Of a stretch of DNA of 64,000 nt, positions 17,598-24,287 are shown in pieces (position 1 is the first letter of the stretch; every line of letters starts with the position of its first letter). Position numbers and translations under genes: made by a program. The DNA is from Streptomyces sp. KL109B. Lineage in GTDB: Bacteria > Actinomycetota > Actinomycetes > Streptomycetales > Streptomycetaceae. The notes beneath the pieces are model-generated. The model saw only the letters and a list, made by a program, of their open reading frames with translations. It was not told the origin of the DNA and did no database searches. The stretch spans positions 62,001 to 126,000 of the forward strand of contig NZ_JASERL010000006.1 of NCBI RefSeq assembly GCF_030766935.1, in the 5' to 3' direction.

Positions 17598-18764
17598 ATG
17601 GGGAACACGGTTCTTGAGGCGGTGCGCGCGCTGCTGCCGGACATCGCCGGCCGGGCCCGGGTCACCGACGAGAAGGGGCGCGTCCCGAAGGAGACCCTGC
17701 GCGAGTTGACCGACGCGGGCGTCTTCCGGATGTTGCAGCCCCGTCCCTTCGGCGGGCAGGAGGCCGACCCGCTCGACTTCTACCAGGTGGTCCGGGCCGT
17801 CTCGGCGGCCTGCTGCTCCACCGGCTGGCTCACCTCCGTACTGGGCGTGCACCCCTGGCAGTTGGGGCTGTTCGCCGCCGAGGCGCAGGCGGAGGTGTGG
17901 GGCGAGGACCCGGACACGCTCGTCTCGTCCGCGTACGCTCCCGTGGGCCGGCTCACCCCCGTCGACGACGGCTACCTCCTCACCGGCCGGTGGAGCTTCT
18001 CCTCCGGCTGCGGTTACGCCCGCTGGGCGCTGCTCGGCGCGCTCGTCGTCGGCGACCAGGGGCGGCCCGTCGACTTCCTGACGGTGCTCGTTCCCAGGGC
18101 CGACTACCGCATCGAGGAGGCGTGGGACGTCGTGGGGCTGCGCGGCACCGCGAGCGACGACATCGTCGTCGACCGGGCCCACGTCCCTCGGCACCGGCTG
18201 ATCCGCAACTACGAGCAGGCCCAGCTGAAGGGGCCCGGCCAGAAGGCCAACCCGGGCCCGCTGTACCGGCTGCCGTTCGCGGCCGTCTTCACCAGCGCCG
18301 TCACCGCGCCCATCGTCGGAGCGGTCGCGGGCGGCTATGAGGACTACGTCGGCCGCATGAAGGAACGCACCCGGCTCAGCCTGGGCGGCGGCCGGTTCGC
18401 CGAGGACCCGCACACCCAGGTGGCGATCGCGCGGGCGGCGTCCGAGATCGACGCGACCATCCTCCAAATGGACCGCAACATAGGGGAGTTGGCGGCCTGT
18501 GCGGGTGCGGGCCGGGACATCCCGACGGAACTGCGCCTGCGGACGCGCCGGGACCAGGTACGTGGCACCGAGCGCGCCGTCGCCGCGATCGACCTGCTGT
18601 TCAAGACGGCGGGCGGCCACTCGCTGCGGCGCGGCAACCCGATCGAACGTGTCTGGCGCGACGCGCACGCGGGCAGCGTGCACGTCGCCAACGACGTGGA
18701 ACGGACCCTGGCCATGTACGGCCGCGACGCGCTGGGCCTGACGGTCGAGGACAACCTGGTCTGA
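17598..18764 (+). CDS. hsaA: HsaA-like flavin-dependent 3-HSA monooxygenase, oxygenase subunit
   Basis: 388 residues, acyl-CoA dehydrogenase fold of the class D flavin hydroxylases. Matches to HsaA include LTDAGVFRMLQPRPFGGQEA, STGWLTSVLGVHPWQLGLF, WGEDPDTLVSSAYAP, WSFSSGCGYARWALLG, DVVGLRGTASDDIVV, RARRDQVR-like RTRRDQVRGTERAVAAIDLL, and the C-terminal IERVWRDAHAGSVHVANDVE. HsaA with the flavin reductase HsaB hydroxylates 3-hydroxy-9,10-secoandrostatriene-dione to the catechol. No hsaB is visible in the window, so reduced flavin must come from elsewhere. A 7-bp tandem repeat begins exactly at its stop codon. Confidence 0.87.
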   Translation: MGNTVLEAVRALLPDIAGRARVTDEKGRVPKETLRELTDAGVFRMLQPRPFGGQEADPLDFYQVVRAVSAACCSTGWLTSVLGVHPWQLGLFAAEAQAEVWGEDPDTLVSSAYAPVGRLTPVDDGYLLTGRWSFSSGCGYARWALLGALVVGDQGRPVDFLTVLVPRADYRIEEAWDVVGLRGTASDDIVVDRAHVPRHRLIRNYEQAQLKGPGQKANPGPLYRLPFAAVFTSAVTAPIVGAVAGGYEDYVGRMKERTRLSLGGGRFAEDPHTQVAIARAASEIDATILQMDRNIGELAACAGAGRDIPTELRLRTRRDQVRGTERAVAAIDLLFKTAGGHSLRRGNPIERVWRDAHAGSVHVANDVERTLAMYGRDALGLTVEDNLV

Positions 18765-18824
18765 GCCGTGAGCCGTGAGCCGTGAGCCGTGAGCCGTGAG
18801 CCGTGCGCCGTGAGCCGTGAGCCG
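18762..18824 (+). repeat. Nine tandem heptamers (TGAGCCG) starting at the hsaA stop codon
   Basis: Units of TGAGCCG run from the hsaA stop TGA (18762-18764) to 18824; one unit is TGCGCCG. Because the period is 7, TGA recurs in all three forward frames. The repeat is directly followed by a GC-rich hairpin. Confidence 0.95.
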
Positions 18825-18861
18825 GCCGCCCGGGGCGCCTCGCCCCCCCCCGGACGGCCGG
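18822..18861. terminator. Probable bidirectional terminator between convergent genes
   Basis: CCGGCCG (18822-18828) is complementary to CGGCCGG (18855-18861). G-rich and C-rich stretches between them, including a run of C residues, can extend the stem. It lies between the convergent ends of hsaA and the leftward SDR (stop 18870). Confidence 0.55.
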
Positions 18862-18869
18862 TCACGTGG

Positions 18870-19655
18870 TCACCCCGCGCCGGAGGCCTTCGCCGCGAAG
18901 TAGCGTGCGGGCAGCTCGCCGCCGCCGTGCACCGCGACATCGGCCCCGTTGACGTAGCGGGCCAGGCCCCCGGCCAAGTACAGACAGGTCCGGGCGACGT
19001 CCCCGGGGACGGCCATCCGCCCCATCGGGATCACGCCCGCGACCGCGGCGCCGCCGTCCTCCCCGTACACGGAGGCGGCGCTCTCGGTGCGGATCAGGCC
19101 GGTGGTGATGTGGTTGACGCGCACCTTCGGCGCCCACTCCAGGGCCAGGGCGCGGGTGAGGCCGAGCAGTCCGGCCTTCGCCGCCGAGTAGGCGGCGGTG
19201 CCCGGCTGGGGGTCGTGGCCGGAGACGCTCCCGATGTTGATGATCGAGCCGCCGTCGTCCTGGGCCCGCATCACCCGGTGCGCCGCCTGCGCGGTGTAGA
19301 ACGGCGCGAGCAGGTTCAACGCGACGATCTTCTCGACGAAACGCGGCGAGACGGTCGCCGCGTCGGCGTCGGGGGACCCGCCCGCGTTGTTGACCAGGAC
19401 GTCGAGGCGCCCGAACCGGTCGACCGCCGCGTCCACGAGACGGCCCGCGGCCTCCGGGTCACGGACGTCGGCCGCCTCGAACACGGCTCGCCGGCCGTGC
19501 GCCGACGGCGGGGCGTCCGGCTCGCTCCGCCCGCACACCACGACGTGTGCCCCGGCCGCGAGGAACGTCTCGGCGGTGACGTGGCCGATGCCCTTCGTCC
19601 CGCCCGTCACGACCACGACCCGCCCCGTGAAATCCAGTGGGTTGCCGATGTCCAT
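18870..19655 (-). CDS. Short-chain dehydrogenase/reductase
   Basis: 261 residues from the ATG at 19655 (MDIGNPLDF). An upstream in-frame start would add 12 residues with no similarity. Classical SDR: TGGTKGIGHVTAETFLAAGA, VNNAGGSPDADAATV, GSVSGHDPQPGTAAYSAAKA (Tyr/Lys), and a C-terminal YVNGADVAVHGGGELPARYF. It is read leftward from a promoter region carrying palindrome copy E, next to the TetR gene. A dehydrogenase role in steroid or acyl-CoA oxidation is likely from context only. Confidence 0.83.
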   Translation of the reverse strand: MDIGNPLDFTGRVVVVTGGTKGIGHVTAETFLAAGAHVVVCGRSEPDAPPSAHGRRAVFEAADVRDPEAAGRLVDAAVDRFGRLDVLVNNAGGSPDADAATVSPRFVEKIVALNLLAPFYTAQAAHRVMRAQDDGGSIINIGSVSGHDPQPGTAAYSAAKAGLLGLTRALALEWAPKVRVNHITTGLIRTESAASVYGEDGGAAVAGVIPMGRMAVPGDVARTCLYLAGGLARYVNGADVAVHGGGELPARYFAAKASGAG

Positions 19656-19720
19656 GAGTGCTCCCGTCCGTTGTCGTCCCGGCCGATGCAATCAGCCGGG
19701 CCGAGGGCGGGCGGGGGCCG

Positions 19721-19735
19721 TCCCGTTGACCGGGA
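19721..19735. promoter_or_regulatory. Candidate operator, copy E of the 15-bp palindrome
   Basis: TCCCGTTGACCGGGA, with 6 of 7 symmetric pairs complementary. It lies 66 bp upstream of the leftward SDR start and just downstream of the TetR stop. Confidence 0.55.
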
Positions 19736-19755
19736 AGCGGGAGGCGCCCCGGGGC

Positions 19756-20373
19756 TCAGTGCCCGGGGGCGTTCGAACGGGCGGCGAGCAGCACCTCGCA
19801 CGCGAGCCGGATCTCGACCTCGGCGTCGGCCTGGGGTGTGTGGCCGTGGATCGCGGCGACGAGCACGCCGTGCCAGCTCTTCATCAGCAGCCGGATCAGC
19901 CGGTTGTCGCGGTCCGTGGGGTCCGTGAGGCCGAGCAGCCGCAGCACCGTGCGGTGCACCTTGGCCTCGATCCCGGCGGCCTCGCTGATCGTGGCGGTGT
20001 GCGCGGCGTAGTTGCTCTGCATCATCGCGCTCGCCAGCAGGGGAGTGCGCAGCATGTGCCGCGTCGACCGCAGCAGGGTCTCCGCGACGGCGTCCACGGG
20101 GTCCGAGCAGGCGCTGATCTCCGGCGACTCGTCGTCCATGTGGTCGACCTGGTCGGCCATGATCGCGGTGAACAGGTGCGTCTTGGAGGGGAAGTACCGG
20201 TACAGCGTGGCGATGGCGACACCGGCCTCCTTGGCCACGTCGTGCATCTGCACATGGTCGAGGCCCCGTTCGGCCCCCAGGCGGGACGCGACCTCCAGGA
20301 TGCGCGCGTACCGCGCCTTCTGCCCGGCGGACTGCGGCTCCGCCGCGGGGCGGTGCTCGGCGACTCTGGGCAC
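19756..20373 (-). CDS. TetR-family regulator, KstR-like
   Basis: 205 residues. The N-terminal helix-turn-helix reads ARILEVASRLGAERGLDHVQ then MHDVAKEAGVAIATLYRYFP, closely like mycobacterial KstR (RILDATMAIASKGG, AVGTLYRYFPSKVHL). The C-terminal ligand domain is helical and diverged. KstR is the cholesterol-catabolism repressor whose ligand is a steroid acyl-CoA or ketone. It is divergent from kshA and next to a leftward SDR. The spacer on each side contains a palindrome copy, so autoregulation plus control of the island is plausible. GGGAGG precedes the ATG at 20373. Confidence 0.8.
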   Translation of the reverse strand: MPRVAEHRPAAEPQSAGQKARYARILEVASRLGAERGLDHVQMHDVAKEAGVAIATLYRYFPSKTHLFTAIMADQVDHMDDESPEISACSDPVDAVAETLLRSTRHMLRTPLLASAMMQSNYAAHTATISEAAGIEAKVHRTVLRLLGLTDPTDRDNRLIRLLMKSWHGVLVAAIHGHTPQADAEVEIRLACEVLLAARSNAPGH

Positions 20374-20495
20374 TGGCGTCCCTCCTCCCGGTTCGTGGGC
20401 GCGTTCTACGGCCGCACCATGCTATCCGTGGGGCCCTGCCGCCCCCTTCCCATGGCCTCATCCCACTGCCTCGGCCGCCGCCGCGCACCCTCGCG

Positions 20496-20510
20496 TACCG
20501 CTCAGTGAGA
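20496..20510. promoter_or_regulatory. Candidate operator, copy D of the 15-bp palindrome (on minus strand)
   Basis: On the minus strand it reads TCTCACTGAGCGGTA. It lies in the 213-bp divergent spacer between the TetR regulator and kshA. It contains a perfect CTCA-G-TGAG palindrome and shares CACTGAGCGG with copy C. The rest of the spacer shows no other clear signal. Confidence 0.4.
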
Positions 20511-20586
20511 CCGGCCGGCCGCCCGCGCCGCCGCCCGCCGTACGTTCCCCGGGACGTCACAGGAGCCGTCGAAGGGAAGGCCACAG

Positions 20587-21792
20587 ATGACCATGTCACC
20601 CGAAGTCCCCGAGGTCCGCGCGATCGAGGCGGACGTGCTTCCGGCCCGGTTCGCCCGCGGCTGGCACTGCCTGGGGCTCGCCGACGGCTTCCGCGACGGC
20701 GCCCCGCACACCGTGCGCGCCTTCGGGCGGAAACTGGTCGTGTGGGCCTCGGCGGACGGCCGGCTCAACGTCCTCGACGCGTACTGCCGCCACATGGGCG
20801 GCGACCTCTCCCGGGGAACGGTGGAGGGCGACGACGTCGCGTGCCCGTTCCACGCCTGGCGCTGGGGCGGCGACGGGCGCTGCACCCGGATCCCGTACGC
20901 CCGTCGCGTCCCGATGCGGGCGCGGACCGCCGCCTACCCCACCCTCCAACAGGACGGCCTGCTGTTCGTCTGGAACGACCCGGAGGGCAAGCCGCCCCCC
21001 GAGGACGTGACGATCCCCCGCATCGAGGGCGCCACCAGCGACGAGTGGACGGACTGGTCCTGGTACTCCATCACGATCGACGGCTCCAACTGCCGGGAGA
21101 TCGTGGACAACGTGGTGGACATGGCGCACTTCTTCTACGTGCACTACTCGTTCCCCACCCGCTTCAAGAACATCTTCGAGGCACACACCGCCACCCAGTA
21201 CATGGAAGGTGTCGGCCGCGAGGACGTCCGCCGCCCGCAGGCGGAGGGCAGCGGCGCGCCGCAGATGCTGGGCCAGACCTCCCTGGCGACCTACCACGGC
21301 CCCTCGTTCATGATCGACGAGCTGACGTACCACTACGCCGACGGCGATGTGAACTCGGTGCTGATCAACTGTCACTACCCGGTCGACGAGAACTCGTTCG
21401 TGCTCCAGTACGGCATCATCGTGCGCAAGGCCGAGCACATGGCCGAGCACATGGCCGAGCACATGGCCGAGCACATGGGCGAAGGCGCGGACGAAGTGGC
21501 CCGGAAACTCGGCGAGTTCATCAAAATCGGCTTCGAGCAGGACGTCGAGATCTGGAAGAACAAGGCGCGCGTCGACAACCCGCTGCTGTGCGAGGAGGAC
21601 GGCCCCGTCTACCAACTGCGGCGCTGGTACGAGCAGTTCTACGTCGACGCCGCCGACGTCGGCGCCGAGATGACGGACCGCTTCGAGTTCGAGATCGACA
21701 CCACCCGGCCCAACGAGGCATGGCGGGCCGAGATCGCCGAGAACCTCGCGAAGCGGGACGCCGCGGAGGCGGCCGAGAGCCGTCCGGTCTGA
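20587..21792 (+). CDS. kshA: 3-Ketosteroid 9-alpha-hydroxylase oxygenase, KshA-like (Rieske)
   Basis: 401 residues. The Rieske [2Fe-2S] ligands are C67-x-H69 and C86-x2-H89 (YCRHMGGDLSRG and CPFHAWRWGGDGRC). The mononuclear iron ligands lie in VDMAHFFYVHYSFP (H181, H186) with the bridging Asp before them. The C-terminal EIWKNKARVDNPLLCEEDG and YQLRRWYEQFYVDAADVG match KshA. KshA with its reductase KshB 9-hydroxylates 3-ketosteroids, which opens ring B. No kshB is in the window. Residues 282-297 are a fourfold AEHM repeat not expected in the family. AAGGGAAGG precedes the ATG at 20587, and a small cysteine protein is coupled downstream. Confidence 0.92.
   Translation: MTMSPEVPEVRAIEADVLPARFARGWHCLGLADGFRDGAPHTVRAFGRKLVVWASADGRLNVLDAYCRHMGGDLSRGTVEGDDVACPFHAWRWGGDGRCTRIPYARRVPMRARTAAYPTLQQDGLLFVWNDPEGKPPPEDVTIPRIEGATSDEWTDWSWYSITIDGSNCREIVDNVVDMAHFFYVHYSFPTRFKNIFEAHTATQYMEGVGREDVRRPQAEGSGAPQMLGQTSLATYHGPSFMIDELTYHYADGDVNSVLINCHYPVDENSFVLQYGIIVRKAEHMAEHMAEHMAEHMGEGADEVARKLGEFIKIGFEQDVEIWKNKARVDNPLLCEEDGPVYQLRRWYEQFYVDAADVGAEMTDRFEFEIDTTRPNEAWRAEIAENLAKRDAAEAAESRPV
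21430..21477 (+). repeat. Four exact 12-bp tandem repeats inside kshA
   Basis: GCCGAGCACATG is repeated four times without change, giving the in-frame peptide repeat AEHM x4 (residues 282-297). Exact identity at third positions implies recent slippage. Confidence 0.97.
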
Positions 21793-22079
21793 TGGCGGCG
21801 CGGACCGACAACCGGCTCCACGACGCCCCGATGGTCGCCGTCTCCTGCGGGGCCTGCGGCGCGCGAGTGGAGGCACGTAAGAGCAGCTGGGAGCAGACCA
21901 GCATCCAGTGGGACGCCGAATCCCTCCGCACCTGCGCCGAACGCCGCGCCGCGCTCGGCGGGCCCGGACCTTCGTCCTTCACGGGGTGCCGGGCCCTCGG
22001 GACGGCGATCGGCGAGGCGGCGGTCAGCGGCCGGATCCGGGTCAGAAGCGACGAGCCCGAGCCCCCTGACCTGCCGTGA
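21792..22079 (+). CDS. Small cysteine-containing protein coupled to kshA
   Basis: 95 residues; no domain recognised with certainty. It starts with an ATG sharing its A with the kshA stop (TGATG), so it is almost certainly co-translated. It has a CGAC pair (residues about 19-22) and two later cysteines, in RTCAERR and TGCRALG, plus the block RKSSWEQTSIQWDAESL. Four cysteines could bind zinc or an iron-sulfur cluster. Because the window lacks kshB, an accessory or electron-transfer role for KshA is worth considering, but this rests on position and cysteine content alone. Confidence 0.65.
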   Translation: MAARTDNRLHDAPMVAVSCGACGARVEARKSSWEQTSIQWDAESLRTCAERRAALGGPGPSSFTGCRALGTAIGEAAVSGRIRVRSDEPEPPDLP

Positions 22080-22106
22080 GCGCCCCGCCGAAGTACTGTC
22101 GGCGCC

Positions 22107-22538
22107 ATGACTGACAACGCGCTGCGCTCCGTGTCCATCGAACGTGCCGGCCAGGGCCGGTTCACCGCGACCAACGCCCGTGGGGGCACCCTCACCTTCG
22201 GCACCGGCTCGGACACGGACTTCACCCCGGTCGAGCTCCTCCTCGCCGCGCTCGGCGGCTGCTCCGCCGTCGACGTGGAGGTCGCGACGACCCGGCACGC
22301 CGAGCCGACCGCGTTCACCGTCACGGCCTCCGGCGACAAGGTCGAGGACGAGAGCGGCAACCGGATGACGGACCTCGCGGTCACCTTCCATGTCACGTTC
22401 CCCGAAGGCCCGGAGGGCGACCGGTCCCGCGCGATCCTGCCGCGCGCCATGAAGAGCTCGCACGACCGGCTGTGCACGGTGAGCCGCACCGTGGAGGCGG
22501 GCACACCGGTCACCACGAAGGTGTCACCGGACGCCTGA
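22107..22538 (+). CDS. OsmC-family peroxiredoxin-like protein
   Basis: 143 residues. The OsmC/Ohr fold is shown by TPVELLLAALGGCSAVDVEV (with the single conserved Cys) and a C-terminal segment containing the second conserved Cys (SSHDRLCTVSRTVEAGTPV). Such proteins reduce organic hydroperoxides through a Cys pair. It sits 27 bp after the small cysteine protein and ends only 7 bp before the convergent GH51 gene, with no room for a separate terminator. It could protect against peroxides formed by oxygenase uncoupling, which is inference. Confidence 0.85.
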   Translation: MTDNALRSVSIERAGQGRFTATNARGGTLTFGTGSDTDFTPVELLLAALGGCSAVDVEVATTRHAEPTAFTVTASGDKVEDESGNRMTDLAVTFHVTFPEGPEGDRSRAILPRAMKSSHDRLCTVSRTVEAGTPVTTKVSPDA

Positions 22539-22545
22539 CACCGGC

Positions 22546-24051
22546 TCAGGCCGTGCGGACGACGTTCCAGGAGACCGGCGGCAGCTCCACGTACAGCTTT
22601 CCGTTCTCCACCGAGGCGCGGGGGTTGGGCCGGGGCAGCACGGCCTCCGGGTCCTGCTCGGTGTTCTGGGTCCTGGGGTCGTCGCTGGTCAGCGTCTGGG
22701 CGTCGAGGAGCCGCGGCTCCTCGGCGCCGCCGCGCAGGTCCAGCTCCACCCGTACCGTCTCCGTGGTCGACCGGTTCACGGCGAAGACCGCGATCTCCCC
22801 GGACTCCTCGTCGTGGGTCGCCACCGCGTCCACGACGGGTACGTCGCCGAACCGCTCCGTCGTGTGCGTCGGTGCGTCGATCTCGGTGCGCAGCACCTGG
22901 CCGCGGGCGTGCCGTGAGGCCTGGGCGAAGGGGTAGAAGGTGGTCTGCCGCCAGGCCTTGCCGCCCGGCGCGGTCATGATCGGGGCGATCACGTTGACGA
23001 GCTGGGCCTGGCTGGCGGCGTGCACCCGGTCGCTGTGCCGCAGCAGCGAGATGAGCAGGCCGCCGACCACGACGGCGTCGGTGAGGGTGTAGACGTCCTC
23101 CAGGAGCCGGGGCGCCACCGGCCAACTGTCGCGCGGCGGACGGGAGGCGGGGCCGCGCTGGTACCAGACGTTCCACTCGTCGAAGGAGATGTTGACCCGC
23201 TTGGTCATCTTCTTCGAGGCCCGTACGTAGTCGGCCGCGGCGGTCACCGACTCGATGAAGTGGTCCATGTCCACGGCGGAGGCCAGGAAGCTGGCGGTGT
23301 CACCGTCCCGCTCCCAGTAATAGGCGTGCGCGGAGATGTAGTCGACGTGTTCGTACGCCGCGTCCAGGACGGTGGCCTCCCAGGCGCCGAACGCCGGCAT
23401 CGAGGAGTTGGAGCTGCCGCAGGCGACCAGCTCCAGATCGGGGTCGACCATCCGCATGGCGCGGGCGGTCTCGGTGGCCAACCGCCCGTACTCCTCAGGC
23501 GTCTTGTGCCCGACCTGCCAGGGGCCGTCGAGCTCGTTGCCGAGACACCACATGCGTACGTCGTGGGGCTTGTCGACACCGTGCGCGCGGCGCAGATCGG
23601 CGTACTCGGTGCCCTCGGGCAGGTTGCAGTACTCCAGGAGGTCGACGGCCTCCTGGATGCCGCGGGTGCCGAGGTTGACCGCCATCATCGGCTCCACACC
23701 GGCCTTGCCCGCCCAGCGCATGAACTCGTTGAGGCCGACGGTGTTCGGTTCGGTGGTGTGCCAGGCCAGGTCGAGCCGGGACGGCCGCTCCTCGACCGGG
23801 CCGACACCGTCCTCCCAGCGGTAGCCGGAGACGAAGTTGCCGCCGGGGTAGCGCACGGTGCTCACGCCGAGCTCCCGGACCAGGTCCAACACGTCGGTAC
23901 GGAAGCCGTCCTCGTCGGCGGACGGATGCTCGGGCTCGAAGATCCCGGTGTAGACGGAGCGCCCCATGTGCTCGACGAACGAGCCGAACGTCCTGCGCCG
24001 CACCGGGGCTATGCGGAAGACGGGATCCAATGACACCTTCGCACTGAGCAC
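22546..24051 (-). CDS. GH51 alpha-L-arabinofuranosidase
   Basis: 501 residues from the GTG at 24051, which has AGGAG 8 bp upstream; a longer in-frame start at 24117 would overlap the operator. GH51 features: FGSFVEHMGRSVYTGIFEP, STVRYPGGNFVSGYRWEDG, the acid/base Glu173 in CLGNELDGPWQ, and the nucleophile Glu292 in SFDEWNVWY. There is no signal peptide, so it is intracellular and would remove arabinofuranosyl units from imported arabino-oligosaccharides. A LacI-type operator lies 66 bp upstream of the start. Confidence 0.94.
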   Translation of the reverse strand: MLSAKVSLDPVFRIAPVRRRTFGSFVEHMGRSVYTGIFEPEHPSADEDGFRTDVLDLVRELGVSTVRYPGGNFVSGYRWEDGVGPVEERPSRLDLAWHTTEPNTVGLNEFMRWAGKAGVEPMMAVNLGTRGIQEAVDLLEYCNLPEGTEYADLRRAHGVDKPHDVRMWCLGNELDGPWQVGHKTPEEYGRLATETARAMRMVDPDLELVACGSSNSSMPAFGAWEATVLDAAYEHVDYISAHAYYWERDGDTASFLASAVDMDHFIESVTAAADYVRASKKMTKRVNISFDEWNVWYQRGPASRPPRDSWPVAPRLLEDVYTLTDAVVVGGLLISLLRHSDRVHAASQAQLVNVIAPIMTAPGGKAWRQTTFYPFAQASRHARGQVLRTEIDAPTHTTERFGDVPVVDAVATHDEESGEIAVFAVNRSTTETVRVELDLRGGAEEPRLLDAQTLTSDDPRTQNTEQDPEAVLPRPNPRASVENGKLYVELPPVSWNVVRTA

Positions 24052-24116
24052 TGCGCAGTCTCCTGACCGTGACGGGGTGTTGGGGTAGGGGTGTGGCGGG
24101 GGCCGGACGGCAGTCA

Positions 24117-24132
24117 TTGTTAGCGCTCACAA
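24117..24132. promoter_or_regulatory. LacI-family operator-like palindrome
   Basis: TTGTTAGCGCTCACAA, a 16-bp palindrome with one mismatched pair centred on AGCGCT, in the divergent spacer upstream of the GH51 gene. TGTNAGCGCTNACA is the typical form of streptomycete LacI-type sugar regulators. No lacI gene is in the window. Confidence 0.7.
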
Positions 24133-24239
24133 AGATCACCGTCAAGGGTTCTCCAGGGGCCCCGGCCAGCCCGAACAGCCGCCCACAGCAAGATCATTGA
24201 CAACCTCGCGGCACGGCCATAGTGTCCCGCTCGCCAGCT

Positions 24240-24265
24240 TCTCGAACGGCGTTCGAGATATCGAA
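24240..24265. promoter_or_regulatory. Overlapping inverted repeats upstream of the MFS gene
   Basis: TCTCGAAC-GGC-GTTCGAGA (24240-24258) is a perfect 8-3-8 inverted repeat. TTCGA-GATA-TCGAA (24252-24265) is a second perfect repeat sharing its right arm. They sit 23 bp before the MFS start and differ from the LacI site, suggesting a separate regulator (IclR or GntR type would fit). Confidence 0.6.
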
Positions 24266-24287
24266 TGCAGTCGCATCGGAGGGCAAC

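Noticed and set aside
15603..18683. 1026-residue open frame on the minus strand
   Set aside because: It lies antisense to the SDR, FadD3-like and hsaA genes, which have full family motifs. Long antisense frames are common at this GC content, and the translation is low-complexity Gly/Arg/Val.
18762..18824. CRISPR-like or coding repeat (LTAHGSR peptide on the minus strand)
   Set aside because: Units are 7 bp without spacers, and no ribosome site or conserved protein supports translation. It is a simple tandem repeat.
20374..20586. Full KstR box between TetR and kshA
   Set aside because: Only a GTTCTA half-site (within CGCGTTCTACGG) is present, with no matching left half; the 15-bp palindrome is the better candidate there.
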